A stretch of 64,000 nucleotides of DNA from Paragonimus skrjabini miyazakii (taxonomy: Eukaryota; Platyhelminthes; Trematoda; Plagiorchiida; Troglotrematidae): NCBI GenBank assembly GCA_014338405.1, contig JTDE01001011.1:114674-178673 (forward strand). The letters run 5' to 3'. Positions within the stretch are counted from its first letter, which is position 1. Every line of letters begins with the position of its first letter. Positions 46,051 through 60,500 of the stretch are shown piece after piece. The notes below the pieces were generated by a model. That model did no database searches. It was not told the origin of the DNA and was given only the letters and a program-made list of their open reading frames with translations. The position numbers and the translations under genes are program-made.

Positions 46051-49000
46051 TTGGTCCGATATCTTGTGAATATTACTCATAACGAGGAAATCAATTTTTA
46101 AGCAGGTGGGGGAAGATTGTTTAGCCCACCAACCGGGAACACGTACCGGCCGTGTGTGGTCGCCAAAAGACTGTTGCGGTATCCAAACGAATGTTTGTTG
46201 TAGGGATTAGGTAAGTAGTCTCTGTAGAACGTAGAGTTGAAATAAAACCGTCTTAGGACTTATCGTAAATGGTTGCTATTGGGGCTTGGCCTCTAATCTG
46301 GGGGTCGCTGCATCTTCTTGTTGTTTGTGAACGGTAGGAAGTTTCGGAAAGATGAACAAATTGTATTAGAAAGTAGTATGCTAAGTTCCAATCGAGCCGC
46401 TTTTATAAAAAAAAGAATTATTCAGTCGAATGGATAAACGTCATACGAGAAAAGCGAAAAATCACTCTGCACACTGCGCTTTGCAATGGAGCAGTGGGCT
46501 GTAAGCTTATCGATTCTCCTTGACCTTCTGGCGTATCGATTCGGAACCATTCCAGCCGACGAATACAGTAGGTTAGAACTTAAGCCCTTATAGGTTAGTT
46601 CCAAGGCCAATTTCGGTCTGCTTTCGGTTTGCAAACTTTACATCTCTGTATGCTTAACAAACTTATAAACCGCATAGATTTCTCACAGGATTGTGGGAAG
46701 GACTGCAAGCCGGTCAGCCAAAAATCTCGAACCCAGAAGAACCAAGCATTCCATTACGATGTGAGATGTATGAGCTTGGGGTCATCTTTCTGAGAAATCA
46801 CTGGCCCCTGTCAACTTGATGTAGTGAGAAGTAACAGAAAATGTTTCAGCGCCTAAAAATATGACTCTGCTCCTTTCATACTATTCACCATGGCTATTTC
46901 GTACAATCTAAAGGACAAAAATGTCATTCTTAGGATTAGCTCGCAACTGTTATTAGCACGTCAGATGAAGCACCATTCCTCTTTCTCAGGGTCATTTCAG
47001 TGATATCTTCGTGTGGCAGCCTCATTCAGATCAGATTTTCCCGATAGTGAAAAAACGAAAATATCAGGAAAGAATTCAGGAAATATGGTTTTCAATTTAC
47101 GATATGTTATATGTAATGCGTGGGTTCAGTTACCGTCACGCCGCTTTTGTGAAGATGCGCTTAACTTCCGGTTGAACTATTTTACTGTAAGTCAACAGGT
47201 TGTTTGCTCCAATTTCAAAAGATTGTTTCACTTTTCCCTCTGAAAGACGTCCTTTGATTAGTGCTTACCTAAGAACACACTTCTACATCCGTGAACATTC
47301 TTGGAAGTATCTCATATGCATGGCTGCCTTTGTTACAACCCTAGGATTTTCTCAATTTCAGAATCAACTAGGTTGCCTCACTGTGACATGAAGTAGACAG
47401 AGGAAACATAAAAAAGTGTTGGGTACATGAGACTCGGGTGTCAGTTCTCTACCAGGTCGGCAGTGAACTGACGGATGGGCTGTGATACATGCCTTGTCCC
47501 TAAGCATTTGACGTTAACGTGAACGTCTGGCTTTAGGTTGATCTTAAGCACCATAACAACATAGAATGTATGCCTAAGTTTGTTGCGGCTATTTCGTTCA
47601 TTTTTACGCGGTTATTTTCTCAGTTGAATGATGGCCTCAAGAAATTTAGCCTACCACGTTTTATGCGACTGTGTTTTGCGAATGTTGTGAGCTTAATAAC
47701 CAACAGGATGCTGATAACAGATAAGGCATTCGTGTGATTTGACTGCCGTTGTAGTATGCGTCATGTCGAAATGCAGTATAGGTATCCGGTTCAAGTTCCA
47801 AGCACAGAAGTATAGTTTACATTGTAAGGGGTTTCAATGGTGGGCAATTAAACAGATGCTGACTGTTGAATAGAATGTAACTGAAGAAAGTGAAATACTG
47901 ATAATATCATTCGTGTTTTGCTTAGTTTTTCCGGTAGAAACTTAGTTTTACTGAATGATGTGCAAGCAGAAACCGTGCTGTTCGATGCAAACGTCACAAA
48001 ACCAACTGCAATAAGAATATTCACAAATGAATATAGAGTAACTACACTTATAAAATCAATGAATACTGCATGTGTTACGACCATTCAACAATTTCTTTTG
48101 TCTTGTTGTCTCACTCTGTCACGCAGCGAGTATAAATTCTTTGCTGTTCAATGATCGGTGTGGTTTTTACCCCATGAGTTCTATGAATGAGTGCTGTTAA
48201 TTGATTTGTAGTCACAGTCATTGATTAATACTTCATTATTTCTACCTGTGAGGTGCTATTCTTAATGCAGTTCCGATAACCCCCAAAGGCAGAGGCGTCT
48301 GTCTCACAAGGATGAGGGAATGTGTAAAAGTGAGACATCAATCAGGTTGGAGTGACTCAATGTTGTTGTCAATTAGCAGGTAACACCACCCATGACCGTG
48401 GAAGCGGGATATCTTACCGAAAGGGGATAAAGAAAGACTTACACGATCGGCTTCGAGTACAATGGTCAGTATTTCTTTTTTTGAACAGAAACGTACACTT
48501 TTTTGTATGAAGGGTGTCACACACAAACTATCGGAATATCCTCATGGAATAATTAACACATTCATATGTATATATGTGTACAGATATATACATATGTTTA
48601 ATCTATCCTAATGAACGGGACCTCATTCTCCCTGGAGTGATCTTTAAAGTGTTGTTATTAAGGGAGACGGAAATAATTATCTGAAGGCTCCCGATGGTTA
48701 GGTGTTTCACCAACAAGCTGTACAAAAGGAGAGGAAAGATTTCACTACGCGAAGTAAAACGACAGAGTATTGGTTGTTTAAAGTCGATTTTTCCGGAGGG
48801 AAAGATGAATTTAATTAGGCTGACTGAAAGACATACGTCAGCTTTTCTCATCAACTCATCTGAGGCACACCTTTTCTCTCCTACTGCTTGGATGGGAGAA
48901 GTGAATTTTCTCTTTCACTAATCTGTGTCGTCCATACATGCATCACATCTGTCTAATTTCTCTGTTTTTTGCCACACTTTCCAGGGTTTAGATTGGCCTG

Positions 49001-51520
49001 GATGTTGACACGACCTGAAGTATAATCTTAATGTAGATTACACAGAATCCAACAGAGCGCTAAAAATGAGTTAAAACGTGCTTGCACGCTAGCCTGACAG
49101 AAAATCAATAAAAATTATCAGAAACCCTTGTAAATAGCAAGCAAAGAATTACATAGTTCACGTTGAAAAATGAGATATATATTCTATTAACCGTTAAAAT
49201 TGACCTACTAATTAATTTCACTCGTTTTTGTTTTCTTCGTTGTTGCTGGAATATCTATGCTGAAGTGATAACAACTTTTATCGGATATTTTGTGTCTCAT
49301 GGTTTTATACAGTTCTAAAAATATATGCGTTTTAAGTCCAAATTTGACCAGCACACTGAGACGGTACGATCGGCCACATGAGTACTGAGTATTCTTTATG
49401 CGTTAAAATTACCAAAGGTAAACATACGCCTTTGGTACACAGTCAGAAGGTGTAGCCTATCAATGTTTGGTTGAGAAAAAGTCAAATTGTTGCAGTTGAA
49501 TACTAACAGAAATAAGCGAAGAAATTTAAACTATTCTGTCCAAGTCAAACAAGTATCGACCAAGCTAAAACACACTAATATGAATTTTGATTGAACAAAA
49601 GATTGAAGATATTTTGAACTTATTTGTCTGCGTACTGACGTCCTTCTAAAAATGGTAATTCTTCTGGTAGCTATATATTGTCTTTTTTATTCTGAATACC
49701 TGATTATAAAATTTCTGGTCGATATTCATATAAAATTATACTTTGGTGGTACGGATTGATGACGGTCCTGGGAAACGCACGGACGACATTCTAGAAGGGT
49801 GGTGGTGTGTCTGTTTGTTGTTGTGTGTATGGGGGTATAATGGGGTTTTTTGGATTTTCCGTTTGTATCGACCAACAACCCCCGTCGATTGGTCACTATT
49901 TTGCTAGGTTTTACAGAACACTAGAGCACAGTAATTTGTTGCCTGTTATTTTCCTCTGTAGTATTTTTGTGTTGTTTGATGAAAAATTACGTTTGGTTTC
50001 TCAATGCATGTTAAAATTTTTGTTGTTACTAACCCCACATGGAGTGCATTAATATATTCCCCTATACTGAACTAAACCTTCCTTTATATTTGCAGTATAT
50101 CTCCTCCAAGCTTGGATGTTGCCACTGTGGTCTCTCCAGTTATTTCTTACCGAGTGATAAGGGTTTCACTATCATACCACCATCTGGCCAACCAACATGG
50201 ATTGGCTGGTCCACAACGGCCTCCACTCACATGCCTCCTGGTCTCATTCCTTCGCGTTTACGCTATATACGTGGTATGTGAGTCGAACCATAAGTGATGT
50301 AGCTCATGCCACTTGTGGTTACTGACACGCGCAAGCGTTCTTTGGTTTCGGTCGTTGTCATGGATGTCGTCAGCCGTGCTGCATGTGAACGGAACAGAAG
50401 GTGATGCATAAGCCAAAACGTACTACTTCTCAGTGGTAACAGTTTATCCCAAGGTAACAGTATCAGACCTCTATGCCAGTTTGTCAAAATTCTTTTTCCA
50501 TACCTGCTGATACCCAACTGGCACCTATTAAGCAGGATCCGGGATAATCTTTCAAAATAACTGTGGATGTTAGTAAATAAGCAAACCTCAGATACTATCA
50601 GATCGCATTTGATACTTTCAGGTGATGAAATTCGTGTCATTGATGCATTCAGAAGCATTCGCAAATTGCGGCGCCCATTCTCGGTCTATGTAGGCGTGAT
50701 TTGTATCGACAGTCTAGGTAACCACAACTAGACTGCACGACTTCAAGCCATGCGCTTAAAAACAATTCCTGCAGAAACTACATTTCACACTGTCAGTTAT
50801 CCGCAAACCACTGAAATCCCGTTCGAACGTGAACCTTGTCAGCCCAATTAACAATACATAACTTACAGTTCAAACACATTGACCACATGCACAGTTATTC
50901 ACGCACCTGCACACTGACAAACTGTATGGTCGTCATTCATGCAACTTACAAGATCGCGAACATTCCGTTTCATCGTATGCCAATTTTATATGCAAAAATC
51001 GAATAATTCTCATGTGGTCATATATGTCTAGAGTGAATAACAGAAAAGAGCTGTTTGCAACCGTGCCATTTTTAGATAGTCATTCCTTATATAATCAAGA
51101 CAAAAGAAACTAGTTTTTATCACTCACCTTATTTAAGTCATAACTTTCACTGTTGTACAGTTAACGAAACTCAGTTTATTTAGCAAGTTTATATAAACAT
51201 AAGATAGATTTGAAAAATTGATCAAAAACTCCGCATTATTAACAAGCACATACAGTTGACTCAGAAAAGCCTAAATAAGTTTAATCGAACGGACTTTAAC
51301 TTAAATAATAACAAGCATGCTTGTTCATTTTTATATACTGCCAAGTCTATTGCAATATGCAATAAGAACTCAAGCCATCCAGTCTTATAAATCTCCAAAA
51401 AGCTGGGTACTTTTTGAATACTAAGGTTGTTTAAGTTTTCAAAGGACCGGCGTGATTTTATTTTAAAGGTAAAGTAATAAATGATAACATCTGATTTCGT
51501 CAATTCTCCTCTGTACAACT
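46051..51520. other. No gene recognised; one perfect 13-bp inverted repeat
   Basis: The longest frame is minus 50,664-50,263 (133 codons, serine/leucine/arginine-rich, no known domain); the opposite strand is also largely open over 50,440-50,690. At 48,563-48,575 and 48,584-48,596 a perfect 13-bp inverted repeat (CATATGTATATAT) surrounds an 8-base loop, probably AT-rich low-complexity sequence. Nothing else is supported. Confidence 0.5.
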
Positions 51521-51646
51521 GGCATCCATTAGAGTTCGTCGACTCACTGCAATTCGGGGGGTAAGCAGTTGGGAATTAGTTTGACCCCAGTCATTTCTAG
51601 GGTTTTGGCATCCATTATACTCCGTCGACTCATTGCAGTTCGGGAG
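51521..51646 (+). repeat. Short direct repeat at the LINE 5' truncation
   Basis: The 40-bp stretch from 51,521 (GGCATCCATTAGAGTTCGTC onward) is repeated from 51,607 (GGCATCCATTATACTCCGTC onward) with about five mismatches, at an 86-bp spacing. It encodes the end of the ILRRL block, so part of the RT was duplicated at the left edge of the fragment. Confidence 0.8.
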
Positions 51647-52690
51647 TTAAACACTAGAGAAGAACAGGTAGGTTTTCGTTCTGGTCGGGGATGTATAGAT
51701 CACATTTTTACTCTTCGGCAAATTCTCGAGCAGCGTCATGTGTGCCGCCGGCCAACAATCATCGTATTTCTCGACCATAAATTGCGTTCGATTTGGTGGA
51801 TTGATCTACACTTTTAGAGCCACTTAAACACAGGGATGTACCGACCAATTATGTGAACATACTGCTGGCGTTTTATTTCCGTACTTCAGCTCAGGTTAGG
51901 GTTTACTGTGAACTGTCTGACAGTCTCAGCACTAGGAGCGGCGTACGCCAAGGCTGTCCGCTTTCACCATTTTTGTTTACTTTTGTCATAGACAAAATAA
52001 TGGAGGATTGTCTCCAACACACAAGATGCCGGCGTGAACCTCCTGCCTGGTGGAGGGCTGACTGATCTTGATTATGCTAGCGACAAGGTGCCGCTGTTTG
52101 ATAATATTCGGATGGCATAAACAACGTTAGAGAGAGATACCTCTCTTAGGTTTGTAGGTCGCGATAATGAGGTTTGTATTACTATACGACAGCGAAACGT
52201 AGCCACTCAGGATAGGAGACGTGAACCATCTTCAGATATTTAACCACCGATGTCTGCGTCCAATCGCTTGCATCGGGTGGCACAGTGAGTAAACAACGAG
52301 GAGTTTAGGAAGCGGGTGTTTGGCATTGATTGTCAAGCGAGTTCTTTTGTTCAATCCTTACACTTCCACAGACTTAGATGGTTATGTCATGCACTAAGAA
52401 TGTCATCCAATCGTCCGCCACACGAAACACACCTTGTCCATGCTGCGGGCGACTGGCGCTAGGTGCGAGATGGACAGACGGTAACCTGGCGTAGTCAATG
52501 AAGTCGTTCACGAAGGGGTTGGTCACTATTGATCAAGTTCGTCTTGTGGGCTGAGGCCCTCACAACTTACAGAGTCGGTGGCTGGATATGTTAGGTAAGA
52601 TGGCAGATAACCGAGCTCAAGGGCGTGAATAGTGTCGTTGTTTGGCTGAGTTGTTTGTGAAGTAGGTGCACTTAATGACGCGAGACAGTG
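51521..52690 (+). mobile_element. Non-LTR retrotransposon (LINE) RT fragment
   Basis: This is a 5'-truncated, internally deleted element. RT blocks in order: GISLTPVISRVLASIILRRL, EEQVGFRSGRGCIDHIFTLR, PTIIVFLDHK (motif A region, degraded just after the Asp; 51,569-51,817), VRVYCELSDSLSTRSGVRQG followed by CPLSPFLFTFVIDKIMEDCL (motif B; 51,853-52,065), then DLDYAS-D (motif C, FxDD/YADD lost). After a deletion, the C-terminal region is visible in two frames: NHLQIFNHRCLRPIACIGWH and HFHRLRWLCHALRMSSNRPP. The RGISL and SGRG blocks resemble RTE-type LINEs of flatworms; clade placement needs a tree. The copy is dead. Confidence 0.85.
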
Positions 52691-55600
52691 AAAGCTGTAA
52701 TGAAGCTGTCTTGCTACGTTACTTGTTACGTTACTTTCAATTACAGCTTGGTTGTTATTTTTTGCAAGGTGTAAGCACCGTGATGTTGTATGTTTGAATA
52801 TAGATGTGGCTATTGTTCTTTAATAGTTAGGTCTCTCCTTTTTCCCTTCTTTTTTATCTCTTCCTATAAAGGTTTGTTTTTTCCTCTTCGTAGTTCTGTA
52901 GCAGTTAAGCATAAGTGTGAATCATTGAGGTATTGCTATCTTTGATGATGATATGTAAAATCCACTTTATTGCCGTCCTCTTCCGCTGAAATGCCCTGTG
53001 ACCAACCGTCAATATGCATCCTGGAAACTCTGCTTTTTACACTCTGCAATTTTAAAAGTATTTTCTGTCCTAACCACTAACATCGTCAATAACATCCGTA
53101 ATTTTCTGACCTACGTTCCATCAGTGTGTGGTCTGCCGAGTTTATTCAACTGATTGGCTCTGAACTTGCCCACGAATGTGAGAGTAGTACAACATTAATT
53201 TTAACAGTGTGTTGACGGATATGTAAAGAAATCCGCAAAACATCTTTCTTCATATATGGGAGGATAAATAACAATCTCAATAATGATCATTTGGTGGTTG
53301 AATTCTACACATATTTTCAGGCACTAAAATTGAAACTTCATAAAAAATAAATAAAAATGGTTTATAAAAATCTATTCGTTCGTGTTGAATTATTCTCTGT
53401 GTATACGTTAGCACAGTATTAGGAGGACATCCAGTTGCAACCAACTGTTCAGGCTAGATTTGAAACAGCGACAAGAATAGCATATCGCCATGCGGCAAGT
53501 ACGGTGGCAGCTAATTTACAGAACAAACTCCGGAAATCAATATTTTCAATATGAATTCAGTTATTAGCTCATCCCATTGTGCTCTGTAGACTTCACCAAC
53601 TGTTTTCAGAGGTAGACTACTTCACTTTGGCCGTGTAATTCAGCTGACAGAACATCCGCCACGTGAAGACGTTGTTTTTGTAACTGATGTGAGCCCGACT
53701 AGTCTTCATTTTTACAACTCAATCATCCATATTAGAAAATATGCCACACTACTCATTAGTACTAATGTTCCTACCTACCTGTTCCCTGCCATTGTACAAA
53801 TATGATAATAGTCTTCATGATCGTCAAGGCGTCATCTCAATTGTTGCGTAATAGCATGTATTTTTGTATACCAATCTCCGTCACTACTAAGTAGTATGAG
53901 AAGAATCCAAAATAATGACGCGCGCGTCGAAGCTAGTGATAACGCTGGAAAATCGACCGTAAATGTATACATGTTTGCACAAGATACTCAACCGCTTAAA
54001 CCAGCTTTACACGTTTGGCAACGGGTGAGAATTCATGCTAACCACGCGTTCATGTAGTTGATGTCTGAAAATAAAGACTCAAAAAACGTTTTCGAGGGAA
54101 TCGTGGTAGAATTGAACTTCAGAGCCTTCAGACTTACTTTAGCAAGAGAATACACTCCGCCTTCGATCAAAATAAAACTGGCGTATTGCACTGTGTCGGC
54201 AAAGGCGCTCATCAACTACATATGTAAACTCCACTAAGTGGAAAGTGAGGGTCACACATATGTCTTGTCTGGTTTTCGCCAAGTGAGCTATATTAACAGG
54301 TACTGTCCACTTTTTTGATCGATAACGCAAATTTTTGCGCACCTCTCTGAGTAATCTAATTATCTTTTGATGGGGTTTATGACGTTATTTATACGTTCAT
54401 TTCATTTATCTGACACTCCTTCATGTCAAAAATAACACCTTATTCAATCGAATGCGTGAACTAATTTTTTCAATCCGGAACATTAATTCGTGCGCAGTTT
54501 TAAACAGGAATTCAAAAATAATTGCTCAGCATTGTCTGTTCATTGAAAAGGTAGATTGCGGGGATGATAAATTTTGTTTCCAATTTGCTTTATGGTAAAA
54601 TCTGTATTCTAAATTGTTCTGGTTCAGTCGGAGACACTCGTATCTTTTTATCTCTGCACCGAACTAGACAGAATGTCTATTGTCACGTAAGTAAGATTTA
54701 TGGACCACTAGTCTCACAAGGTTTCCATAAAACCTCTAATTCATACTGACTTTCAGGAAGCACCTTTAAAGCCAGAGACCTAAGGTAGTTTCTTTCAAAT
54801 TAAGCTCATTTTGCTGCACAAACCGTCAGGAAGTATCAGAAGTTGTGGTCCTCCCATCAGTAACGATAGTCAAGCTCAGTTGTTCCGCCTTCTCTCTTCG
54901 CCGAATAAATGTTTACGTACTGAACAAACTGAGTGACCAAATTAGTCGACAGCGTCTTGGAAAACTAATGTTGCGTAATCCGTTGATCAACGATTGTGCA
55001 GTCCGTGATGTCTTCAACATGTACTATTTACTCCAAATGAGCGTTCGGTGTACCGAACTTTATTTATTAAGACAAACAACAGTCGGATAAAGTCGAGTTG
55101 TCAAGTAACGACGCGGTCATGAACACTGGAGACCCTACCCACTCCGTTGACTGTAGTGGATAGGTTTCGCTCGTTCCATCGGGGCTCTCGTGATCACATA
55201 AATCTCTGGCTAATAGGCTATCAGAGCTGGAATTCACATGTACCCAGTGATGGGCTTGTATTTACATTTTCTCTTTTTATTATCTTGTCTTACATGTCCT
55301 TATTTTGCTTTGTATATTTTCATACTTTTTTGTTCGAGATTACTGCATGCCAATGTTGATGTGTATGGCGGCTTAAACCAGAGGATCGTCCGGTCAACCT
55401 CATAGCCGTTATAAATGACTTAATGAATGAATCATACTAACGAATACGACTGCCTATGATCAGTTGAACGGTAACGGGACCGAGTGTATCAGGTTCAATA
55501 GTAGCATGGATTCACAATAGCTGAATATGAAAAATCAAAAAGCCACAATAGTGCGTCTTTTATAAAATATATAATTTTCCAACGGTCTTAAATAGTATCG

Positions 55601-57145
55601 TTCTTCCAGCATGAGACACACCTGAAAAGCGCTTTTACAAAGCTGTGATTCTGCGATTAACCAAGCTTCCCGCGATCCCACACGCGCCTCATGGTTTTAA
55701 CTAAGGTAATACTGTAGAGAATAAACATCAACGTGATACCTATTGATTTGCAATGAAAATACCGGTGTTTTCACCTTCGTACATTACTATCGAGTTGGTC
55801 CGTTTCCGAGATGGACTGGCGCATTATTTACCTCTTGAATGCTGTTATTAGATACATTGTTGTCTCTCTACCTACGAAGACGCAACTCTCAGCATCATCG
55901 TAGTCTCAAAACTCGGCTGTTCGAAAACGTTAAGAAACATTCGGACTAGGGTGAAGCGGTTCACCAGACCGAAGTAAAATGTTAACAATTTTAGAGGATT
56001 GGATATTGCCGATTATGTTAGCAGCAAATTGCTGAGCGCAAGTTTTTGCGGTACGTCCTTTTAACTTTGCGGGTTGGTTTTGTCATTTATCTCGTACTCC
56101 ATGAAGTCCGTGGACCAGTACCAACGTTTGAAGCGCTAACTAAAACCGCATAGAAATGCAGTCTGGCTCAAGCATTAGATCGTTTAGGAGCAATCTGTAT
56201 ACACCGTTACACCGTTCTTGAAACGATTAACTGCAAGTATGTACGTTGGTCAACAGGTTATGACTTACAACCCAAATACCTATCGCTGTTCTAGCTCCAA
56301 CCATAAAACAATTGCAATAACAAACCACGGAAAGCCTATTTGTAAAAACTACACATTAAAAATTTTACCTTTCCGGCAAAAGTTTACAAGGGTTCATTAC
56401 CGCTTGATTTTGTAGATTGAAAAGTTTAGACTGAATCATCCTGTTTATAACTTTGACTAAATCCAGCAGAATACGGCACGTGCAAGTAGAATTTCATATT
56501 GACCCTCCAGTACCAAGCTAATTAATTGAAAGTACACCTATGACTAACAATGAGAGATAAAGTACAATGGTTAAACCATCCTTTACACCCCAGAGAAACG
56601 TCTGCTCAGCAGACCGTTTAGAAATGTTGCTTCGATTGTTCCCATTAATGTTGTGAAGAATAGATAATCAGGACGATTAATTAATGAACACAGTTGCAAA
56701 TATCGACAAACAAGGTCATCACGATTTGGTAGAAAGAAGTCAATAGTTCCATGCTTCAAACTACAACGTACCCAGTCTTGTAGCTTAAACGAACTTGGGA
56801 TGCAGTTGAAGCCGTGATCATTCATTAAGCCCGCTGGCTACCGCTAAATGTTTTTCAGGTGATAGCAGACTATTGAAATCAGCTCATTTTTTATAGGTGC
56901 GATTAACTTCGGGGACTCTGTAGCAGTTTAACTGCTGAAGCGGAAGATGACCCGTTAAAGTGGGTCAACGATGTGACTGCACAATTTGACTCGTTTGTCT
57001 TGTCAGTTTCACCCATTTTCGAAGGCATGTTGACAACGAGTAATCGTTGTAACCTTGACTCCATATTAGAGATTTTATTGAGTCACAGTAATCTAGTTCC
57101 TAAAATTCGTTGACGCGGCTGTGATTAACCAACTCCGGCTAGGCT
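52691..57145. other. No gene recognised, 4.4 kb
   Basis: The first few hundred bases probably include the LINE 3' end, though no clear tail was found. The remainder has no open frame above about 81 codons and no recognised repeat or RNA. Confidence 0.5.
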
Positions 57146-57529
57146 GATGTACAAAATAATTTATTTTTGACCCATATAACAGAAAATGTTCAGGAGTGAT
57201 TCCAAAGGGCGTGTAAGCTTCCGTGTATGTTGAGAATGTAGTTGCACATTCTTTTTTTATCTTTCTGTTCCGGAACTTGTACACAGCATCCGGCCAAAGT
57301 CAGACATAATACCAGGTATATAAACCTCCTACTTCGAGATGTACAAAATAATTTATTTTTGACCCATATAACAGAAAATGTTCAGGAGTGATTCCAAAGG
57401 GCGTGTAAGCTTCCGTGTATGTTGAGAATGTAGTTGCACATTCTTTTTTTATCTTTCTGTTCCGGAACTTGTACACAGCATCCGGCCAAAGTCAGACATA
57501 ATACCAGGTATATAAACCTCCTACTTCGA
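57146..57529. repeat. Perfect tandem duplication, 2 x 192 bp
   Basis: Unit 1 (57,146-57,337) and unit 2 (57,338-57,529) look identical by eye over all 192 bases, and GATG recurs at the right edge as a four-base overlap. The minus strand of the unit is open and reads CATTFSTYTEAYTPFG followed by ITPEHFLLYGSKINYF. This faintly resembles the 'TTVHSSTGYTPF-x-L-x-YG' block of retroelement integrases, but the resemblance is weak. Perfect identity means either a very recent duplication or an assembly error. Confidence 0.93.
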
Positions 57530-60500
57530 GATGCTCACTCTCAAACCGATATTCCACGTCCGGTTTCGTTCTTGGTTGGACCATTTTGTGAAAGATAACC
57601 TGTTTATGGGATCAAGTATGGAGCCCTTCAAATCATGAGTCAAAACTCATAAGTATCGTTTGTGACGAGGGAATTTATGTGTGATTCCGTTAACACGAAG
57701 GTCTGCTGATTAGATCTTGTATTTGCACTCTATCCGATGAGTCCAAACAAGGAGTAAATTGGTCTTGTAGTATCACTCTGACGGAGAGCAATGTGAACAC
57801 CTTTTCAGGCCCATTTTGGCCGCAACCAATGCAAACTAGTGGTCCAGGTTGGTCTGTGTTCATTCTCACTAACTGGTTGTAAACAAGCATCAACTTGGGC
57901 CTTCAACTGACCTATTTTTTAGTCATGTGACCACATCTGAAATAGTACTTAGTGTCAACGGCGCACTAGGGACTTCGAAGACGAATAAAAAATTTTTGGT
58001 AACATTTTAATATTGTCAGGAAGCAGCAAATTTTTATTTGTAAAGTTAGATAACTTTGTTTTTTGTTGGTAAAATAGAATGGTTTCGAACGTTGATTACA
58101 ACTACGTTGTCATGTCTCTGACAATCGCAACACTCATGGTCTACGTTCTCTTTGATGATTTGCTTATTGTTATGTCGGGTTCTCGAAAGCGAGAACTGAC
58201 AAATCCACTGGGGTCGAGCAGACAATGCACTTTATATTAGACTAGTCTGTAGATGGTGGCCTTTTCCTGATGACATCGTCATCAATTATGCATTTGAATA
58301 AATTTATGGAACAGTTCCACACTTATCTTTAAGCAAGCTGAATGGTTGTTTGTTTTCAAATCGTTGTGAGTCCGCCGTACAATCTGACTCTGTGTTATTG
58401 AAACAACTGGGCTACGTAGTTGTTCGTCATACAGCAGCAAATTATGCTTTCTTACCGATAACAGAATCAGATCAACCAATTACAGTGAACCGTGTTACTG
58501 AAGCAACCCTTCAGTTGCATCAACAACCAAGAGTGGCTGATAGGTCTGTAACCAGTGTGTGAAGATATGAACCGAGAAAATCAGTGGAGCACAGTATACC
58601 TCTCATTTAATTTGATAATGAGTCTGGGCAATAAAGCGTTCTGTTTCTGCTTTCCACCCACAAAACTACTGTAAAAATGTGTCTTCCAGTAAGTGTTATT
58701 CACCATTTGAATTGATTCAACGAATGCTATTTGACTGACTGAGTCGAGGGCTAAAGTATTTTGGTCCAAAATGCGTGTCATTTTTTAAGCATAGCTCTGT
58801 TATGCGATAAAATCAGGCGGAACATACTTGAAACAGTTTGCACGGGCACCAAGTTGAGCACATTAGTCTGCGCAATTCGCAGTTGTCATGTGTCTGGCCT
58901 TGCAGGATAAAAATTTCATGGATGTGCATAAAGGAAGCTAGCTTATATGACAGATTTGTCATGATCCTTTCAACACTAGCTTCATCCGTCCGTCCGTCTG
59001 TTATACAATAAAAGTCATAGTTATAGTTGGAATTATTTCACTGTGTTCTTAAATAAAATTTAAACTTGTGGTTTTATCAGGTACCGTATCACAGTGTTCA
59101 CGAATAAAACTTCCCCCGCTTTTTTGATTAATAAAATCTCGGAGTATACTTGATGACAACAATGTTTCCGTTTTATCTTTTAGTCTCCATCGCTTTTGTA
59201 TCTTCGTTTGTGTGTTGTATAGCTATAAAAGCAATATTGTCTTCAGAGAAAGTGAAACTGACTTTAGTATCGTACACATATTCAACGGTAACTGGTATTC
59301 ATCTCAGTTTTATAATTTGCTTTTGATTGGAAATGTTATTTCCGAACATGTCTTTACAGAATGTTAAGAAACTCACTCGCTTAGCGCCCCACTGTGCTGT
59401 TCGGTAACACGAACATCAAGCGGTTGGCAAAAGGTGAAGCTGTATCAATCTGCCAAAATAATGTCATAAGTGATGTCTGGAGGAGTAAACAGACATCACA
59501 CGTTTCCGGTTAAGTTTTGCTAATTTGACGCTTTTGCACAAAATTTTTAATTCATTTGACGCGACAAGAAACTTTAAAAAAAATGTCTCTTCAAGTGCAT
59601 TTTCTTAGTAACCCAGTTTCAAGTATAAATAAACTGTCCTATTGACAAACGCTAATTTCCTAGGTAACACTTAAGTCACCGGAGCCGTTTCGCTTTGTAA
59701 AATGTGTGATTTCTCTTTACACACACAAAAAGAAACTAATTTTCTGTGACACTTTCTGGTTTCACATTATGCAGACTCTGAGAAAAGCAACGCTTGTTTA
59801 GGCTACCGTATAAGCCATGATTTAACATAACAGTAGCAACACGGCGATCGTACGAGTAAGTATAGTTATTTGAACCCGACTTATCGCAGCCTGCAGAATA
59901 ATGTTTGCAAACGAATGTACCCTTGTCTTCTGGTCTCATAGGTTTGTTTATTTATGCCAAACTCGCTTCGCTAAAACTTGAAATAATACATTCATGATGA
60001 TTTTCACAGTTTGCGATTAACTAGGGGTTCGGCTGATACAGACAGTCCAATAATCTACTTGGTGACGGAGTGAAAATATTTAGTTCATTGTACATCATCT
60101 GAAAGCACATCACCAAGACTTAAAACAGGTGCAAAGATACATCGCCAAATGTGTTTCTGGTTCTGTGTTGATACTAACTGAATGCAAAAGGATGTTACTC
60201 GTCGAATAGTATGGATATTCTGTAAAGTGCTTCTTCTTTTCAATATTTTCCCACTTCGTTCAATGATTAACTAGATACTTGTTCCGGATGATTCTGTTTC
60301 CAACTGGTTTATTGTATTTTCTGAATCGTTTGTGACGTTTCCAGTTGATTTTTCATCAGAGATGTCTGGTTTTGAACAAAATCTCAAAAGCCGCCTGGCA
60401 GCTTGGTAAATTTGCTGAAATAGAAAGGACAGGAATGGAATGGATTTACATAACACTGAAATAAGTAACACCGGGTTTTTAGTGAAACAGGATCCCTCAC

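Noticed and set aside
48563..48596. Perfect 13-bp inverted repeat of TATA-type sequence
   Set aside because: AT-rich alternating sequence forms such palindromes by chance or slippage; there is no neighbouring element it could terminate.
50263..50664. 133-codon minus-strand open frame with an open opposite strand
   Set aside because: Neither strand has a recognisable motif or start context; no evidence favours either reading.
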